From an uncultured Clostridium sp. (lineage in GTDB: Bacteria; Bacillota; Clostridia; Lachnospirales; Lachnospiraceae): a DNA stretch of 21,576 nt. Below are positions 8,446-16,600 of the stretch, piece after piece. The stretch's first letter is position 1. Each line of letters begins with the position of its first letter. The stretch is from assembly GCA_900544905.1 (NCBI GenBank), contig UQXF01000061.1, forward strand, positions 1 through 21,576, read 5' to 3'. The notes below the pieces were generated by a model. The model did no database searches, was not told the origin of the DNA, and saw only the letters and a program-made list of their open reading frames with translations. The translations under genes were made by a program, and so were the position numbers.

Positions 8446-9150
8446 TTACTTCTCACTGCTTTCTTTTACAATTACCGTAGTAAAATATCCAGCCTGGTCC
8501 TCCAGTTCCCGGATATCCTTACATACTACCTGGTCTTCCATGCCGCAGTTCGTCACAGCATAGGCAGCTATCTGCCCTTTCCCTTCCAATTCTGCCAGTC
8601 GTTTTTTCAGTTCCCCAAGCCTGCCCCCGGATTTCATCAAAACCTTCGTTCCGTTATATAACTCTAACTCCTCCAGATTGTACCGGCCTGGTAAAATATG
8701 AATGTTTTCTCCGCCGGAGCCCAGCGGCACACCGAGAACCGCCGCCACTGCACAGAAGGATGGCACACCGCTTACCAGCTCTGCCTCAAAACCTGCCTCC
8801 GTTATCCTTTTATGAAGCTCCATATAGCTTCCATATATGGACGGGTCACCCAGATTTAAAAATGCAATTTTCTTATCCTGCTTTAGCGCATTTACCAGTT
8901 CCCTGCAGCCCTGGTCATACGCCGCACACAAGCGCTCCCTATCCGTTGTCATTGGAACTGCCACTGCAATTACAGGTTTTGCCTCCATTTCCGGAACCGC
9001 TTTCCCCGCAATCTGATATGCAGTACAGGAAGCTGCATCCTTTGCTGGTATTCCAATCATATCACATTCCCGGATAACCTGCACTGCTTTTATAGTCAAT
9101 AATTCCGGGTCACCCGGACCGACTCCGACTCCGTATATTTTTCCTGCCAT
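8446..9150 (-). CDS. cbiL: CbiL, cobalt-factor II C20-methyltransferase
   Basis: First ring methylase after cobalt insertion; adds the C20 methyl group to cobalt-factor II. The 234-aa chain has VGVGPGDPELLT (8-19), LGDPSIYGSY (100-109) and VSGVPSFCAVAAVLGVPLG (126-144). The GDPELLTIKA and GDPSIYGSY forms are those of CbiL/CobI. ATG at 9150 follows GGAG nine bases upstream. An ATG five codons earlier (9165) has only a weak site. The gene lies 42 bp after cbiK, separated from it by a hairpin. The C-terminus (VIVKESSEK) is intact. Confidence 0.95.
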   Translation of the reverse strand: MAGKIYGVGVGPGDPELLTIKAVQVIRECDMIGIPAKDAASCTAYQIAGKAVPEMEAKPVIAVAVPMTTDRERLCAAYDQGCRELVNALKQDKKIAFLNLGDPSIYGSYMELHKRITEAGFEAELVSGVPSFCAVAAVLGVPLGSGGENIHILPGRYNLEELELYNGTKVLMKSGGRLGELKKRLAELEGKGQIAAYAVTNCGMEDQVVCKDIRELEDQAGYFTTVIVKESSEK

Positions 9151-9180
9151 CTCGCTTAACTCCATCTCATTCTTAATAAA

Positions 9181-9211
9181 GAAAATGCCCTGCTATATGC
9201 AGAGCATTTTC
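9181..9211 (-). terminator. Hairpin over the cbiK stop codon, possible weak terminator or processing site
   Basis: On the minus strand, a 13-bp stem GAAAATGCTCTGC / GCAGGGCATTTTC (one G-T wobble) encloses the loop ATATA and is followed by TTTATT. The cbiK stop codon lies within it. The stem is strong but the following T-run is broken, so full termination is doubtful. Partial attenuation, mRNA 3'-end protection or RNase processing between cbiK and cbiL are equally likely. Confidence 0.5.
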
Positions 9212-10029
9212 CTTGCCTTTTCCACATACAGACTGCGAAACTGTGAATATTCTCCAAGCCCCTTTATCACAGGCTCCACTGTAAAGCCAGCCTCCCGAAG
9301 CCTGGTCACATAGGACTCTTCTTCCCCTGCCATATCATTTTTCGCATGGTCACCGGCAACCACCATAAATGGCTGTACAATCACCTTTTCTATATTCCTG
9401 CGGCCTTTTATCTGGTTCAGTCTCTCCAGGGCATCCTCCATATCCGGCTTCGCCTCAACAGACGCAATCCGGACATTGGAAAGCCCTGCCCTGTTAAACG
9501 CTTCATTCATCTGGGTATAGCGGATATTGGCATCTGCCTCCGTTCCATGCCCCATTAAAATATATTCTATACCGGGCTCAAACCCGCATATATCCTGAAG
9601 TACCGGCACCAGTGCCTCACAATCTCTTTGGTTTTCCAACACGGTTGTAGTCACTGCCAGCTTATCAAATCCACTGCGGTACGGCTCTAAAGCATTTAAC
9701 ATTTTGTGATACTCCATTCCCGGTATCATATGGGTGGGCACCACAACCAGCTCTTTCACACCATCTGACAGAATCTGCTCTGCCGCCTGTTCTACTGTAG
9801 GAATGCTGACACCCTCCCTGGCAAGAACATTTAAAATCATCCCACTTGTATATGCCTGATATATCCCTACTGTCTCCGGAAGGCTCTCTTTGTATCCCGG
9901 ATTATCGGCACCTGCTTCCATCACATTTTCTGCCATAGTCTGAATATCCTTTACAATACAGTCCAGACTGTGTTCCCTGGCATCCCTGTGGCTGGTACCA
10001 AAACTAACAATCAGAATCGCCTTTTTCAT
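9193..10029 (-). CDS. cbiK: CbiK, sirohydrochlorin cobaltochelatase
   Basis: Inserts Co2+ into sirohydrochlorin, the entry step of the cobalt-early pathway. The 278-aa chain opens with KKAILIVSFGTSHRDARE, the class II chelatase signature. VVVPTHMIPGMEYHKM (96-110) follows, then MGHGTE with His161 and Glu164, and VAGDHAKNDMAG with His228. His161 and His228 fit the two metal-binding histidines known in Salmonella CbiK (His145, His207); that alignment is by eye. There is no signal peptide, so it is the cytoplasmic type. The start codon lies within the end of cbiN (26-bp overlap), with GGAG about eleven bases upstream. Placement right after the cobalt importer fits metal delivery to the chelatase. 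Confidence 0.95.
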   Translation of the reverse strand: MKKAILIVSFGTSHRDAREHSLDCIVKDIQTMAENVMEAGADNPGYKESLPETVGIYQAYTSGMILNVLAREGVSIPTVEQAAEQILSDGVKELVVVPTHMIPGMEYHKMLNALEPYRSGFDKLAVTTTVLENQRDCEALVPVLQDICGFEPGIEYILMGHGTEADANIRYTQMNEAFNRAGLSNVRIASVEAKPDMEDALERLNQIKGRRNIEKVIVQPFMVVAGDHAKNDMAGEEESYVTRLREAGFTVEPVIKGLGEYSQFRSLYVEKARKMLCI

Positions 10030-10321
10030 GCTTCTTACGCTCCACTAATCTTCCCATAAAAAATGCAATCACACCGACACCGATTCCGGTCTGGACACAG
10101 AACAGAAGGCTTTCTATCTCCCCTGGGATTTCCCCATCCAATGCCGCCTCAAATACCGGCGTAAACCAAGGCTCATACTCACCCTGAATCTCCTCTATCT
10201 TCTGGCTTCCCGCATCATCTGACCCGCCAAACTCTGCATCCTTTAACGCAAATAAGGGAATCAGAATCAGAGCCAGTACAATAACCAATAGTATTATAAC
10301 AGTTTTTTTATTATCTTTCAT
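10004..10321 (-). CDS. cbiN: CbiN, small membrane subunit of the cobalt ECF transporter
   Basis: CbiN is the auxiliary membrane protein that activates CbiM for Co2+ uptake. The 105-aa chain has two predicted transmembrane helices (about 7-27 and 71-91). The extracytoplasmic loop between them contains ALKDAEFGGSDDAG and EYEPWFTPVFE, the conserved CbiN loop pattern. The C-terminal tail is basic (GRLVERKKHEK). AGGAG lies nine bases before the ATG. It follows cbiM by 46 bp and overlaps cbiK by 26 bp. Short but complete for the family. Confidence 0.93.
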   Translation of the reverse strand: MKDNKKTVIILLVIVLALILIPLFALKDAEFGGSDDAGSQKIEEIQGEYEPWFTPVFEAALDGEIPGEIESLLFCVQTGIGVGVIAFFMGRLVERKKHEKGDSDC

Positions 10322-10367
10322 CTTATTTTTCTCCTATTTCTATCTACCTGAAAACATGTAATGCCTG

Positions 10368-11126
10368 CTACTTCGCTTTGATAAATCCGATTGCCTTAAG
10401 CTCCGGCTTGGCATAGGACTCCAGTGCAATCATAATTAATACCGTCAGAATACCCTCAATAACTGCAAGAGGCAGCTGGGTTGGAGCAAATACCCCGAGA
10501 AATTGTACTGCGGAAGCGGCTACACCACCCTGTGCGCTTGGATACGCAATGGCTAACTGGATACTGGTCACACAATATGTAAATAAATCTCCAAGGCAGG
10601 CAGCCAGAAAGACACTTACATTTTTATTCAGCTTCACCTTTTTACACAGGGCAAAAATCCCATAGGTTAACAGCGGTCCTGCAATTGCCATGGAAAAGGT
10701 ATTGGCGCCCAGAGTTGTCAAACCTCCATGTGCCAGCAAAATTGCCTGGAACAGCAATACGATAATGCCAAGAATACTGGTAATGCATGGTCCAAATAAA
10801 ATGGCGCTAAAGCCGGTTCCTGTCATATGGGAACAGCTTCCCGTTACAGACGGAATTTTCAAGGCAGATAACACAAACACATAAGCGCCCGCCATGGCAA
10901 TCAGTGTAACCGCCTTCTTATTCTCAGCAATAATTTTCTTTAAATTCATAAAACCCTTCACTACAAACGGAAGGCAGACAACACCCCAGGCGATACACAG
11001 CGCCGGAGGAAGATAACCTTCCATAATATGCATTGCATTAACTGCCGGACATACCGCCATTACAATTGCAAATGCAATACTCAACTTTAATACTTTCTTT
11101 TGTGTCTTTGACATATTTTTTGACAC
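10368..11126 (-). CDS. cbiM: CbiM, cobalt-binding S component of the ECF transporter
   Basis: Substrate-binding membrane subunit that captures Co2+. The 252-aa chain begins with a signal peptide (about 10-31) that should be cut to expose MHIMEGYLP at residue 32. In this family the exposed N-terminal Met-His segment coordinates cobalt. Several hydrophobic helices follow, with the conserved ALKIPSVTGSCSHMTGTG and LAHGGLTTLGANTFSM blocks. Two starts are possible: GTG at 11126, with AGGAG six bases away, and ATG at 11114, with the next GAGGAG eleven bases away. I give the longer form, but the choice does not affect the mature protein. It is separated from cbiO by a 215-bp repetitive insertion, whose flanking duplication ends 13 bases before the GTG start. 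Confidence 0.95.
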   Translation of the reverse strand: MSKNMSKTQKKVLKLSIAFAIVMAVCPAVNAMHIMEGYLPPALCIAWGVVCLPFVVKGFMNLKKIIAENKKAVTLIAMAGAYVFVLSALKIPSVTGSCSHMTGTGFSAILFGPCITSILGIIVLLFQAILLAHGGLTTLGANTFSMAIAGPLLTYGIFALCKKVKLNKNVSVFLAACLGDLFTYCVTSIQLAIAYPSAQGGVAASAVQFLGVFAPTQLPLAVIEGILTVLIMIALESYAKPELKAIGFIKAK

Positions 11127-11149
11127 TCCTCTCTCCTTTATATTTTTAT

Positions 11150-11364
11150 AATAAGTGATTGCGAACTCTGTTTTTGAAACCGCATGTTGTGCAAAACAAA
11201 CAATTCAACACAGGGCACGTTTGCACTACTTGTCGCTCGTAACAGTACATAAGGTGCCAAAACACGGCACCTAAGTACTGACGGCTCCAAAGTACCCTGT
11301 TTATGAAGTTGTTTATTTTGCACAACTATGATTTTGAAAATAAGGAGTTTCGCAAACGCTTATT
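11150..11364. mobile_element. MITE-like palindromic element with terminal inverted repeats and flanking 10-bp duplication
   Basis: The 265-bp gap between cbiO and cbiM is almost filled by one long imperfect inverted repeat. The ends are AATAAGTGATTGCGAACTC and, reverse complemented, AATAAGCGTTTGCGAAACTC. The arms keep matching inward (GTTGTGCAAAA.AAACAA, then ACAGGG), down to a central hairpin CAGTAC..AGGTGCC / GGCACCT..GTACTG (11244-11280). It is flanked on both sides by ATATTTTTAT (11140-11149 and 11365-11374), a likely target-site duplication. I see no transposase gene; the 61-codon frame inside is not convincing. This fits a miniature inverted-repeat transposable element of unknown family. 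As RNA it would fold into a very long hairpin inside the operon mRNA. Confidence 0.75.
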
Positions 11365-11391
11365 ATATTTTTATAGATACCGAGTTTGACC

Positions 11392-12219
11392 TCAGATTTC
11401 TACCGACAGCTTTTCAACCAGCTCCTCCGCCGTAACCGGATATCCGGTTCCCTTCTCTACAAATCCTTTCTGTTCCAGCGCTTCCCATATGGTCATAATG
11501 GCTGGCGCTTTTAAATGTGCCCTTTCCATAATCTCTTTTCTGTGAAAAACCTCCTGTGGTGTCCCATCCGCAATAATCCCGCCATCTGAGAACACCAGAA
11601 TCCTATCTGCATACCGGTAGGCAAAATCCACATCATGGGTTGCAATCAACAGCGTCTTTCCATCCTCATGTAATCTTTTTAAAATAGCCTCTACATTTTG
11701 TGCATTCACCGGGTCCAATGCCGCCATAGGTTCATCAAAGATTAATACATCCGTCTCCATGGCTAAAATATCCGCAATACTGACCCTCTTTTTCTCTCCA
11801 CCACTTAAGTATTGTGGTGCCCTGTCTTCAAACCGGGAAAGCTCCATATATTCAATTGCAGCAGCCACCCTGTTCTTTACCTCTTCTCTGGAAAGGCCCA
11901 GATTCATAGGGCCAAAAGAGATTTCTGCTTTTACATTGGAGGCAATAATCTGGCTGTCTGCATCCTGAAACACAAAGCCCACCCGCCGGTGCAGCTCCTT
12001 GAAATCCTTTTTCTTCAGTTTTTTCCCTTCCAGCAGAATATCTCCGCTATCCGGCTGCAATACCCCGTTGAGATTCAAAAAAAATGTGGATTTACCTGCT
12101 CCATTGGAGCCCATTACCGCAATTTTCTCTCCTTTCCGGACAGTTATATTTATCTGTTTTAATACCGGTTTTTCGTCATAAGAAAAGCACAAATCTTTTA
12201 CCTGTAATAATTCCGTCAT
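11392..12219 (-). CDS. cbiO: CbiO, ATPase subunit of the cobalt ECF transporter
   Basis: ABC ATPase that powers cobalt import with CbiQ, CbiM and CbiN. The 275-aa chain has Walker A GSNGAGKS (37-44), Q-loop Gln85 (GFVFQDADSQ), ABC signature YLSGGEKKR (137-145), Walker B VLIFDEP (158-164), D-loop ALDP (168-171) and switch His195 (ATHDVDFA). The IIASNVKAEISFGPMNLGL segment is the EcfA/CbiO hallmark. About 75 residues follow the ATPase core. AGGGGAA precedes the ATG. The gene starts 39 bp after cbiQ and ends just before the repetitive element, so cbiQO is physically split from cbiMN. Confidence 0.96.
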   Translation of the reverse strand: MTELLQVKDLCFSYDEKPVLKQINITVRKGEKIAVMGSNGAGKSTFFLNLNGVLQPDSGDILLEGKKLKKKDFKELHRRVGFVFQDADSQIIASNVKAEISFGPMNLGLSREEVKNRVAAAIEYMELSRFEDRAPQYLSGGEKKRVSIADILAMETDVLIFDEPMAALDPVNAQNVEAILKRLHEDGKTLLIATHDVDFAYRYADRILVFSDGGIIADGTPQEVFHRKEIMERAHLKAPAIMTIWEALEQKGFVEKGTGYPVTAEELVEKLSVEI

Positions 12220-12258
12220 TTTGAAATTCCCCTGTTATTCCTTTCGTCCCTATATCAA

Positions 12259-13023
12259 TCACTTTACCCAGAAGCATATTCCCATTATTACTGCAAAATA
12301 AGCAATTGCTCCTGCTGCCTGCCAGATTTTAACCGGATATTCCTCTGTAAGAAATTCCAGCCTCCCATCATAACCTCTCGCCACCATGGCGTCATAGTAA
12401 ACATTTGCCTTACGAAGGGAAATCAAAAATAAATTTCCTGCAATCCCTGCAAAGGTGTGGAAGCCCTGTTTCAAATTCCGGTAACCCAGTCTTGCCTTCG
12501 CCGCAGTCTGCATCGCACCTGCCACATCCAGCAAAATAAAGATATACCGGTAAATCAGATGCATCAGCTCCACAAGCATTGTGGGCAAATGCAGCTTCTG
12601 CAGCACATTGATAAATTCACTCATGGGTGTTGAAAAAGCCATCATATAAAGGGCGCTCACTCCCGCCAATGCCTTAAAAAATACCTGTACCGACGTCCGC
12701 AGGCTTTCCGCTGTAACACAGATATAACAAATATACAGATTCAGGTTCCAGGTTCCCACCGGCTTGCCTGCAAATTCTATGGCAATCATCAAACCGCTGA
12801 TTATCATAAAGGCAAGAGGAACCGTCATATAATGCAGATATATTTTCGCCGGCAGCTTTCCCGCCACCAGGGTCAATATCCCCATGGTCACCACCACAAA
12901 CAGAGAAACTCCGATGTGGTTTAATCCGATAACCAGACAAAGGGTTGCCACGGAAAGCAGCACCTTGAACCCGGCATTCCATTTCCGCATACCGGAACGA
13001 TACGCATAATAATCAATTTTCAT
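12259..13023 (-). CDS. cbiQ: CbiQ, transmembrane coupling (T) component of the cobalt ECF transporter
   Basis: Scaffold membrane protein linking CbiO to CbiM. From ATG at 13023 it is 254 aa, beginning MKIDYYAYRSGMRKWN, with about five or six hydrophobic segments between 20 and 135 and a last one at 234-252. The two coupling-helix motifs of EcfT proteins are visible near AAKARLGY (174-181) and AMVARGYDG (212-220). GGGAG lies nine bases before this ATG. The frame is open further upstream to 13134, but that part coincides with the riboswitch terminator and is not coding. First gene of the cob transcript, directly controlled by the terminator. Confidence 0.94.
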   Translation of the reverse strand: MKIDYYAYRSGMRKWNAGFKVLLSVATLCLVIGLNHIGVSLFVVVTMGILTLVAGKLPAKIYLHYMTVPLAFMIISGLMIAIEFAGKPVGTWNLNLYICYICVTAESLRTSVQVFFKALAGVSALYMMAFSTPMSEFINVLQKLHLPTMLVELMHLIYRYIFILLDVAGAMQTAAKARLGYRNLKQGFHTFAGIAGNLFLISLRKANVYYDAMVARGYDGRLEFLTEEYPVKIWQAAGAIAYFAVIMGICFWVK

Positions 13024-13074
13024 ATTTATTCTCCCAGTTCTTTCGCTCCCTGTAAAACATTCTGTTTTCCATAT

Positions 13075-13120
13075 AAAAAAGGTCTGTTCAGACCGCATTC
13101 TGCGATTCCAGACAGACCTT
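13075..13120 (-). terminator. Intrinsic terminator, expression platform of the cobalamin riboswitch
   Basis: On the minus strand, AAGGTCTGT (13112-13120) pairs with ACAGACCTT (13079-13087). The loop contains a small CGCA/TGCG hairpin, and a T-run (13075-13080) follows. A competing short hairpin GGTCTG-AA-CAGACC and an upstream AATAAGC/GCTTATT pair (13136-13169) could form alternative folds. It stands 86 bp after the riboswitch aptamer and 52 bp before cbiQ, so B12 binding probably favours it and stops transcription. Confidence 0.85.
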
Positions 13121-13205
13121 AAAGTTCCCATCATGAATAAGCCCCTTATGTATCAATAAGAAGCTTATTTATAAGTGTCTGTCCATCGCAGTACTTACAA
13201 GCACC

Positions 13206-13423
13206 AGCAAAAAAGGCAGGTCTTCTGACTTTGCATCATCACATTTTTCGTCTTCCCATTTCCACAGTGACGGCCTTACGGCTTTAAAATGCTCCGCTTA
13301 CACAGCGACGGGATCGTCCAGGATTCCCACCTGGTTCCCTATTATCCTGACCCACAGTATCATTTCCATCTGCCATTATTCCAGCTTCATGGTAACAGAC
13401 ACCGTGTCAGGCACCTTTCTGCT
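13206..13423 (-). promoter_or_regulatory. Cobalamin (B12) riboswitch
   Basis: The minus strand carries the conserved blocks of the cobalamin aptamer in order: GGTGCC near the 5' end (13410-13415), TAATAGGGAA (13335-13344), GGTGGGAATCC, GACGATCCCGTCGCTGTGTAA, a CACTG block, GGGAAG, and the B12 box AGTCAGAAGACCTGCC (13215-13230). The outer P1 helix can form between AGCAGAAAGG (13414-13423) and CCTTTTTTGCT (13206-13216). It sits about 20 nt after the predicted transcription start and ahead of an intrinsic terminator. It should therefore lower transcription of all downstream cbi genes when the cofactor is plentiful. Confidence 0.96.
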
Positions 13424-13446
13424 TTATGTTTTTTAAAACTTAAAAC

Positions 13447-13475
13447 AGTATAACACTCTATGTTATTTTAAGCAA
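13447..13475 (-). promoter_or_regulatory. Predicted sigma-A promoter of the cob operon
   Basis: On the minus strand: -35 TTGCTT (13470-13475), 17-bp spacer, -10 TATACT (13447-13452). Transcription would begin near 13440, about 20 nt before the riboswitch. It lies downstream of the rpoC terminator in an A/T-rich stretch. The rest of the gap (13476-13561) holds nothing else I can name. Confidence 0.8.
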
Positions 13476-13561
13476 TCCCTTTTGTCCTCTTTTTCGCCCC
13501 CTTTACGGACTGGCAATATACCACAATCCTTTTGCATTTAAAGCTGAATCTGCTCCACTTC

Positions 13562-13589
13562 AAAAAAGAAGCAGGTGTTTCCACCTGCT
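13562..13589 (-). terminator. Strong intrinsic terminator after rpoC
   Basis: Minus strand: an 8-bp stem AGCAGGTG / CACCTGCT closed by a GAAA tetraloop, then TCTTTTTT. It lies about 40 bp past the rpoC stop. It should end the rpoBC transcript and insulate the cob operon. A second small hairpin (CAGGCA / TGCCTG) sits between it and the stop codon. Confidence 0.93.
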
Positions 13590-13628
13590 CCCTTAGCTCA
13601 CTATCAGGCACCTTCTGCCTGCCATATA

Positions 13629-16600
13629 TTATTCTGTTGTCTCTACCAGCTCTTCTGATGTTTCCGGATTTTCAGGCACCTCAGTACCCTCTTCTTTACC
13701 GGCTTCTCCATCCTCTCCAATCTCGGAGAAATTCAGGTTCTCATCATCAAAATTAATGGTTTCCACTTCACTGTCAAGCTTCACGTTACGGTAACGCTTC
13801 ATACCGGTACCCGCCGGAATCAGCTTACCAATTAATACATTCTCCTTCAGACCAATCAGCGGGTCTACCTTACCCTTAATTGCAGCCTCGGTAAGAACCT
13901 TCGTGGTCTCCTGGAAGGATGCTGCTGATAAGAAGGAGTTGGTTGCCAGAGACGCCTTGGTAATTCCAAGCATTACCTGTGTTCCCTGGGCAGGCTCCTT
14001 GCCTTCCGCAATAAGCTTCTCATTAATCTCATTATAATCCAGTACATCTACCAGTGTACCCGGCAGATATTCCGTATCACCGCTCTGCTCAATCTTAATC
14101 TTCTTAAGCATCTGACGTACGATAACCTCAATATGCTTATCATTGATATCAACACCCTGCAGACGGTAAACCTTCTGTACCTCACGAATCATATAATCCT
14201 GTACAGCACGGACACCCTTAATCTTCAGGATATCATGAGGATTAACAGAACCGATTGTAATCTCATCACCGGCTTCTACCACCTGGTCATCAAATACCTT
14301 GATTCTGGAATCGTAAGGAATTAAATATGCCTTAGATTCTCCAGTCTCCTCGTTAGTGACAACAACCTCACGTTTCTTCTTGGTATCACGAATCTGTACC
14401 TTACCGCCAAACTCCGTAATAATGGCAAGACCCTTTGGCTTACGTGCCTCAAACAACTCTTCTACACGAGGAAGACCCTGTGTAATATCGTCACCGGCAA
14501 CACCACCGGTATGGAAGGTTCTCATGGTAAGCTGTGTACCCGGCTCACCGATAGACTGTGCAGCAATAATACCAACAGCCTCACCTACCTGTACAGCCAG
14601 ACCCGTTGCCATGTTAGCGCCATAGCATTTTGCACAGACACCAATATGTGACTTACAATTTAAGATGTTACGAATCTTAAGTCTTGTAATTTCATTGCCA
14701 TCTGCATCAACACCTGCTGTGACAATTCTCTCAGCACGCTTTGGTGTAATCATATGATTTGCCTTTACAATCAGATTGCCATCTTTATCATATACAGACT
14801 CTGCTGCATAACGTCCGGTAATTCTCTCCTGGAAGCTCTCGATTAACTCCTTGCCCTCCATAAAGGCTTCTACATAAGCACCCGGAATCTCACCGGTTCC
14901 CTCACAACAGTCCACTTCACGGATAATCAAATCCTGGGATACATCAACCAGACGACGGGTTAAGTAACCGGAGTCAGCTGTACGAAGCGCTGTATCAGAA
15001 AGTCCCTTACGCGCACCATGGGCAGAAATAAAGTACTCCAATACGTCAAGTCCCTCACGGAAGTTTGATTTAATCGGCAATTCAATGGTACGTCCGGTTG
15101 TATCCGCCATCAAACCACGCATACCTGCTAACTGCTTAATCTGCTGGTTAGAACCACGGGCTCCGGACTCTGCCATCATCTTGATATTGTTGTAGGTATC
15201 AAGACCATCTAACAGTGCCTTTGTCAGCTTCTTATCTGCAGCTTCCCATGTCTTAACAACCGCTGTATATCTCTCTTCTTCTGTCACATATCCGTATTTG
15301 AACTTCTCTAAAATTAAGTCTACTGTCTTTTGTGCCTCTGCCAGAATTTCCTTCTTTGCAGCAGGGACAGTCATCTCAGAAATAGATACCGTAAGAGCAG
15401 CTCTGGTAGAATATTTATAACCAATACTCTTGATATCATCTAATACCTCTGCTGTCTTTGTCGCACCATGCGTATTAAACAATTTATCCAGGATTCCCTT
15501 TAACTGCTTTTTACCAACCAGGTAATCTATCTCCAATGCAAGCTCATTTCCCGGAATGCTGCGGTCTACAATTCCCAAATCCTGTGGGATAATCTCATTG
15601 AACAAAATTCTTCCCAGCGTGGATTCAATAATCATGGAACCCTCTGTTCCATCCGGCATGATTCCCCTCATACGAACCTTAATTTTCGCATGCAGGGTAA
15701 TCTCTTTATTCTCATAAGCAAGAATTGCCTCATTCTTTGACTTGAAAATCTTGCCCTCGCCCTTGTCACCCGGCTTATCAATGGTCAGATAATAAATACC
15801 AAGCACCATATCCTGAGACGGAACGGCAACCGGCGCACCGTCAGACGGCTTCAACAGGTTGTTTGGTGATAACAACAGGAATCTGCACTCTGCCTGTGCC
15901 TCCACAGACAACGGAAGATGAACTGCCATCTGGTCACCGTCAAAGTCCGCATTAAATGCCGTACATACCAATGGATGAAGCTTAATCGCCTTACCCTCCA
16001 CAAGGATTGGCTCAAATGCCTGAATACCTAATCTGTGAAGTGTCGGGGCACGGTTTAGCATAACCGGATGTTCCTTGATAACATCCTCAAGTACATCCCA
16101 GACCTCTGTCTCTAACTTCTCCACCATTTTCTTGGCAGACTTAACATTATGCGCTAATTTTCTGGATACCAGTTCCTTCATAACAAACGGTTTAAACAGC
16201 TCAATTGCCATTTCCTTTGGAAGACCACACTGGTAAATCTTAAGCTCCGGTCCCACTACGATAACGGAACGTCCGGAATAGTCAACACGCTTGCCCAATA
16301 AATTCTGACGGAAACGTCCCTGCTTACCCTTTAACATATCTGACAGGGATTTCAATGCCCGGTTACCAGGACCTGTCACAGGACGTCCTCGGCGTCCGTT
16401 ATCAATCAACGCATCCACTGCCTCCTGAAGCATACGTTTCTCATTGCGGACAATAATATCCGGCGCTCCCAATTCCAATAAACGGTTCAAACGGTTATTA
16501 CGGTTAATAATTCTTCTATACAGGTCATTTAAATCCGATGTAGCAAAACGTCCACCGTCTAACTGCACCATAGGACGGATATCCGGCGGAATTACCGGAA

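Noticed and set aside
11115..11175. Possible promoter TTCGCA-17 bp-TATAAA at the cbiM side of the MITE-like element
   Set aside because: The -10 would lie directly against the cbiM ribosome binding site, giving an almost leaderless transcript, and the -35 is weak. It is not strong enough to call.
11138..11323. 61-codon minus-strand open frame between cbiO and cbiM
   Set aside because: It lies inside the palindromic element, has no convincing ribosome binding site, and its product matches nothing I recognise.
2259..12309. The palindrome GCAATTGC occurs five times (2259, 2888, 5193, 10681, 12302), all in the cob region
   Set aside because: Three copies simply encode Ala-Ile-Ala in cbiG, cbiM and cbiQ, so the clustering is probably codon use and not a binding site. 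The two intergenic copies (2259, 2888) are too few to argue for an operator.
13024..13134. 37-residue N-terminal extension of CbiQ
   Set aside because: It overlaps the riboswitch terminator, and the downstream ATG at 13023 has its own ribosome binding site and begins like other CbiQ proteins.
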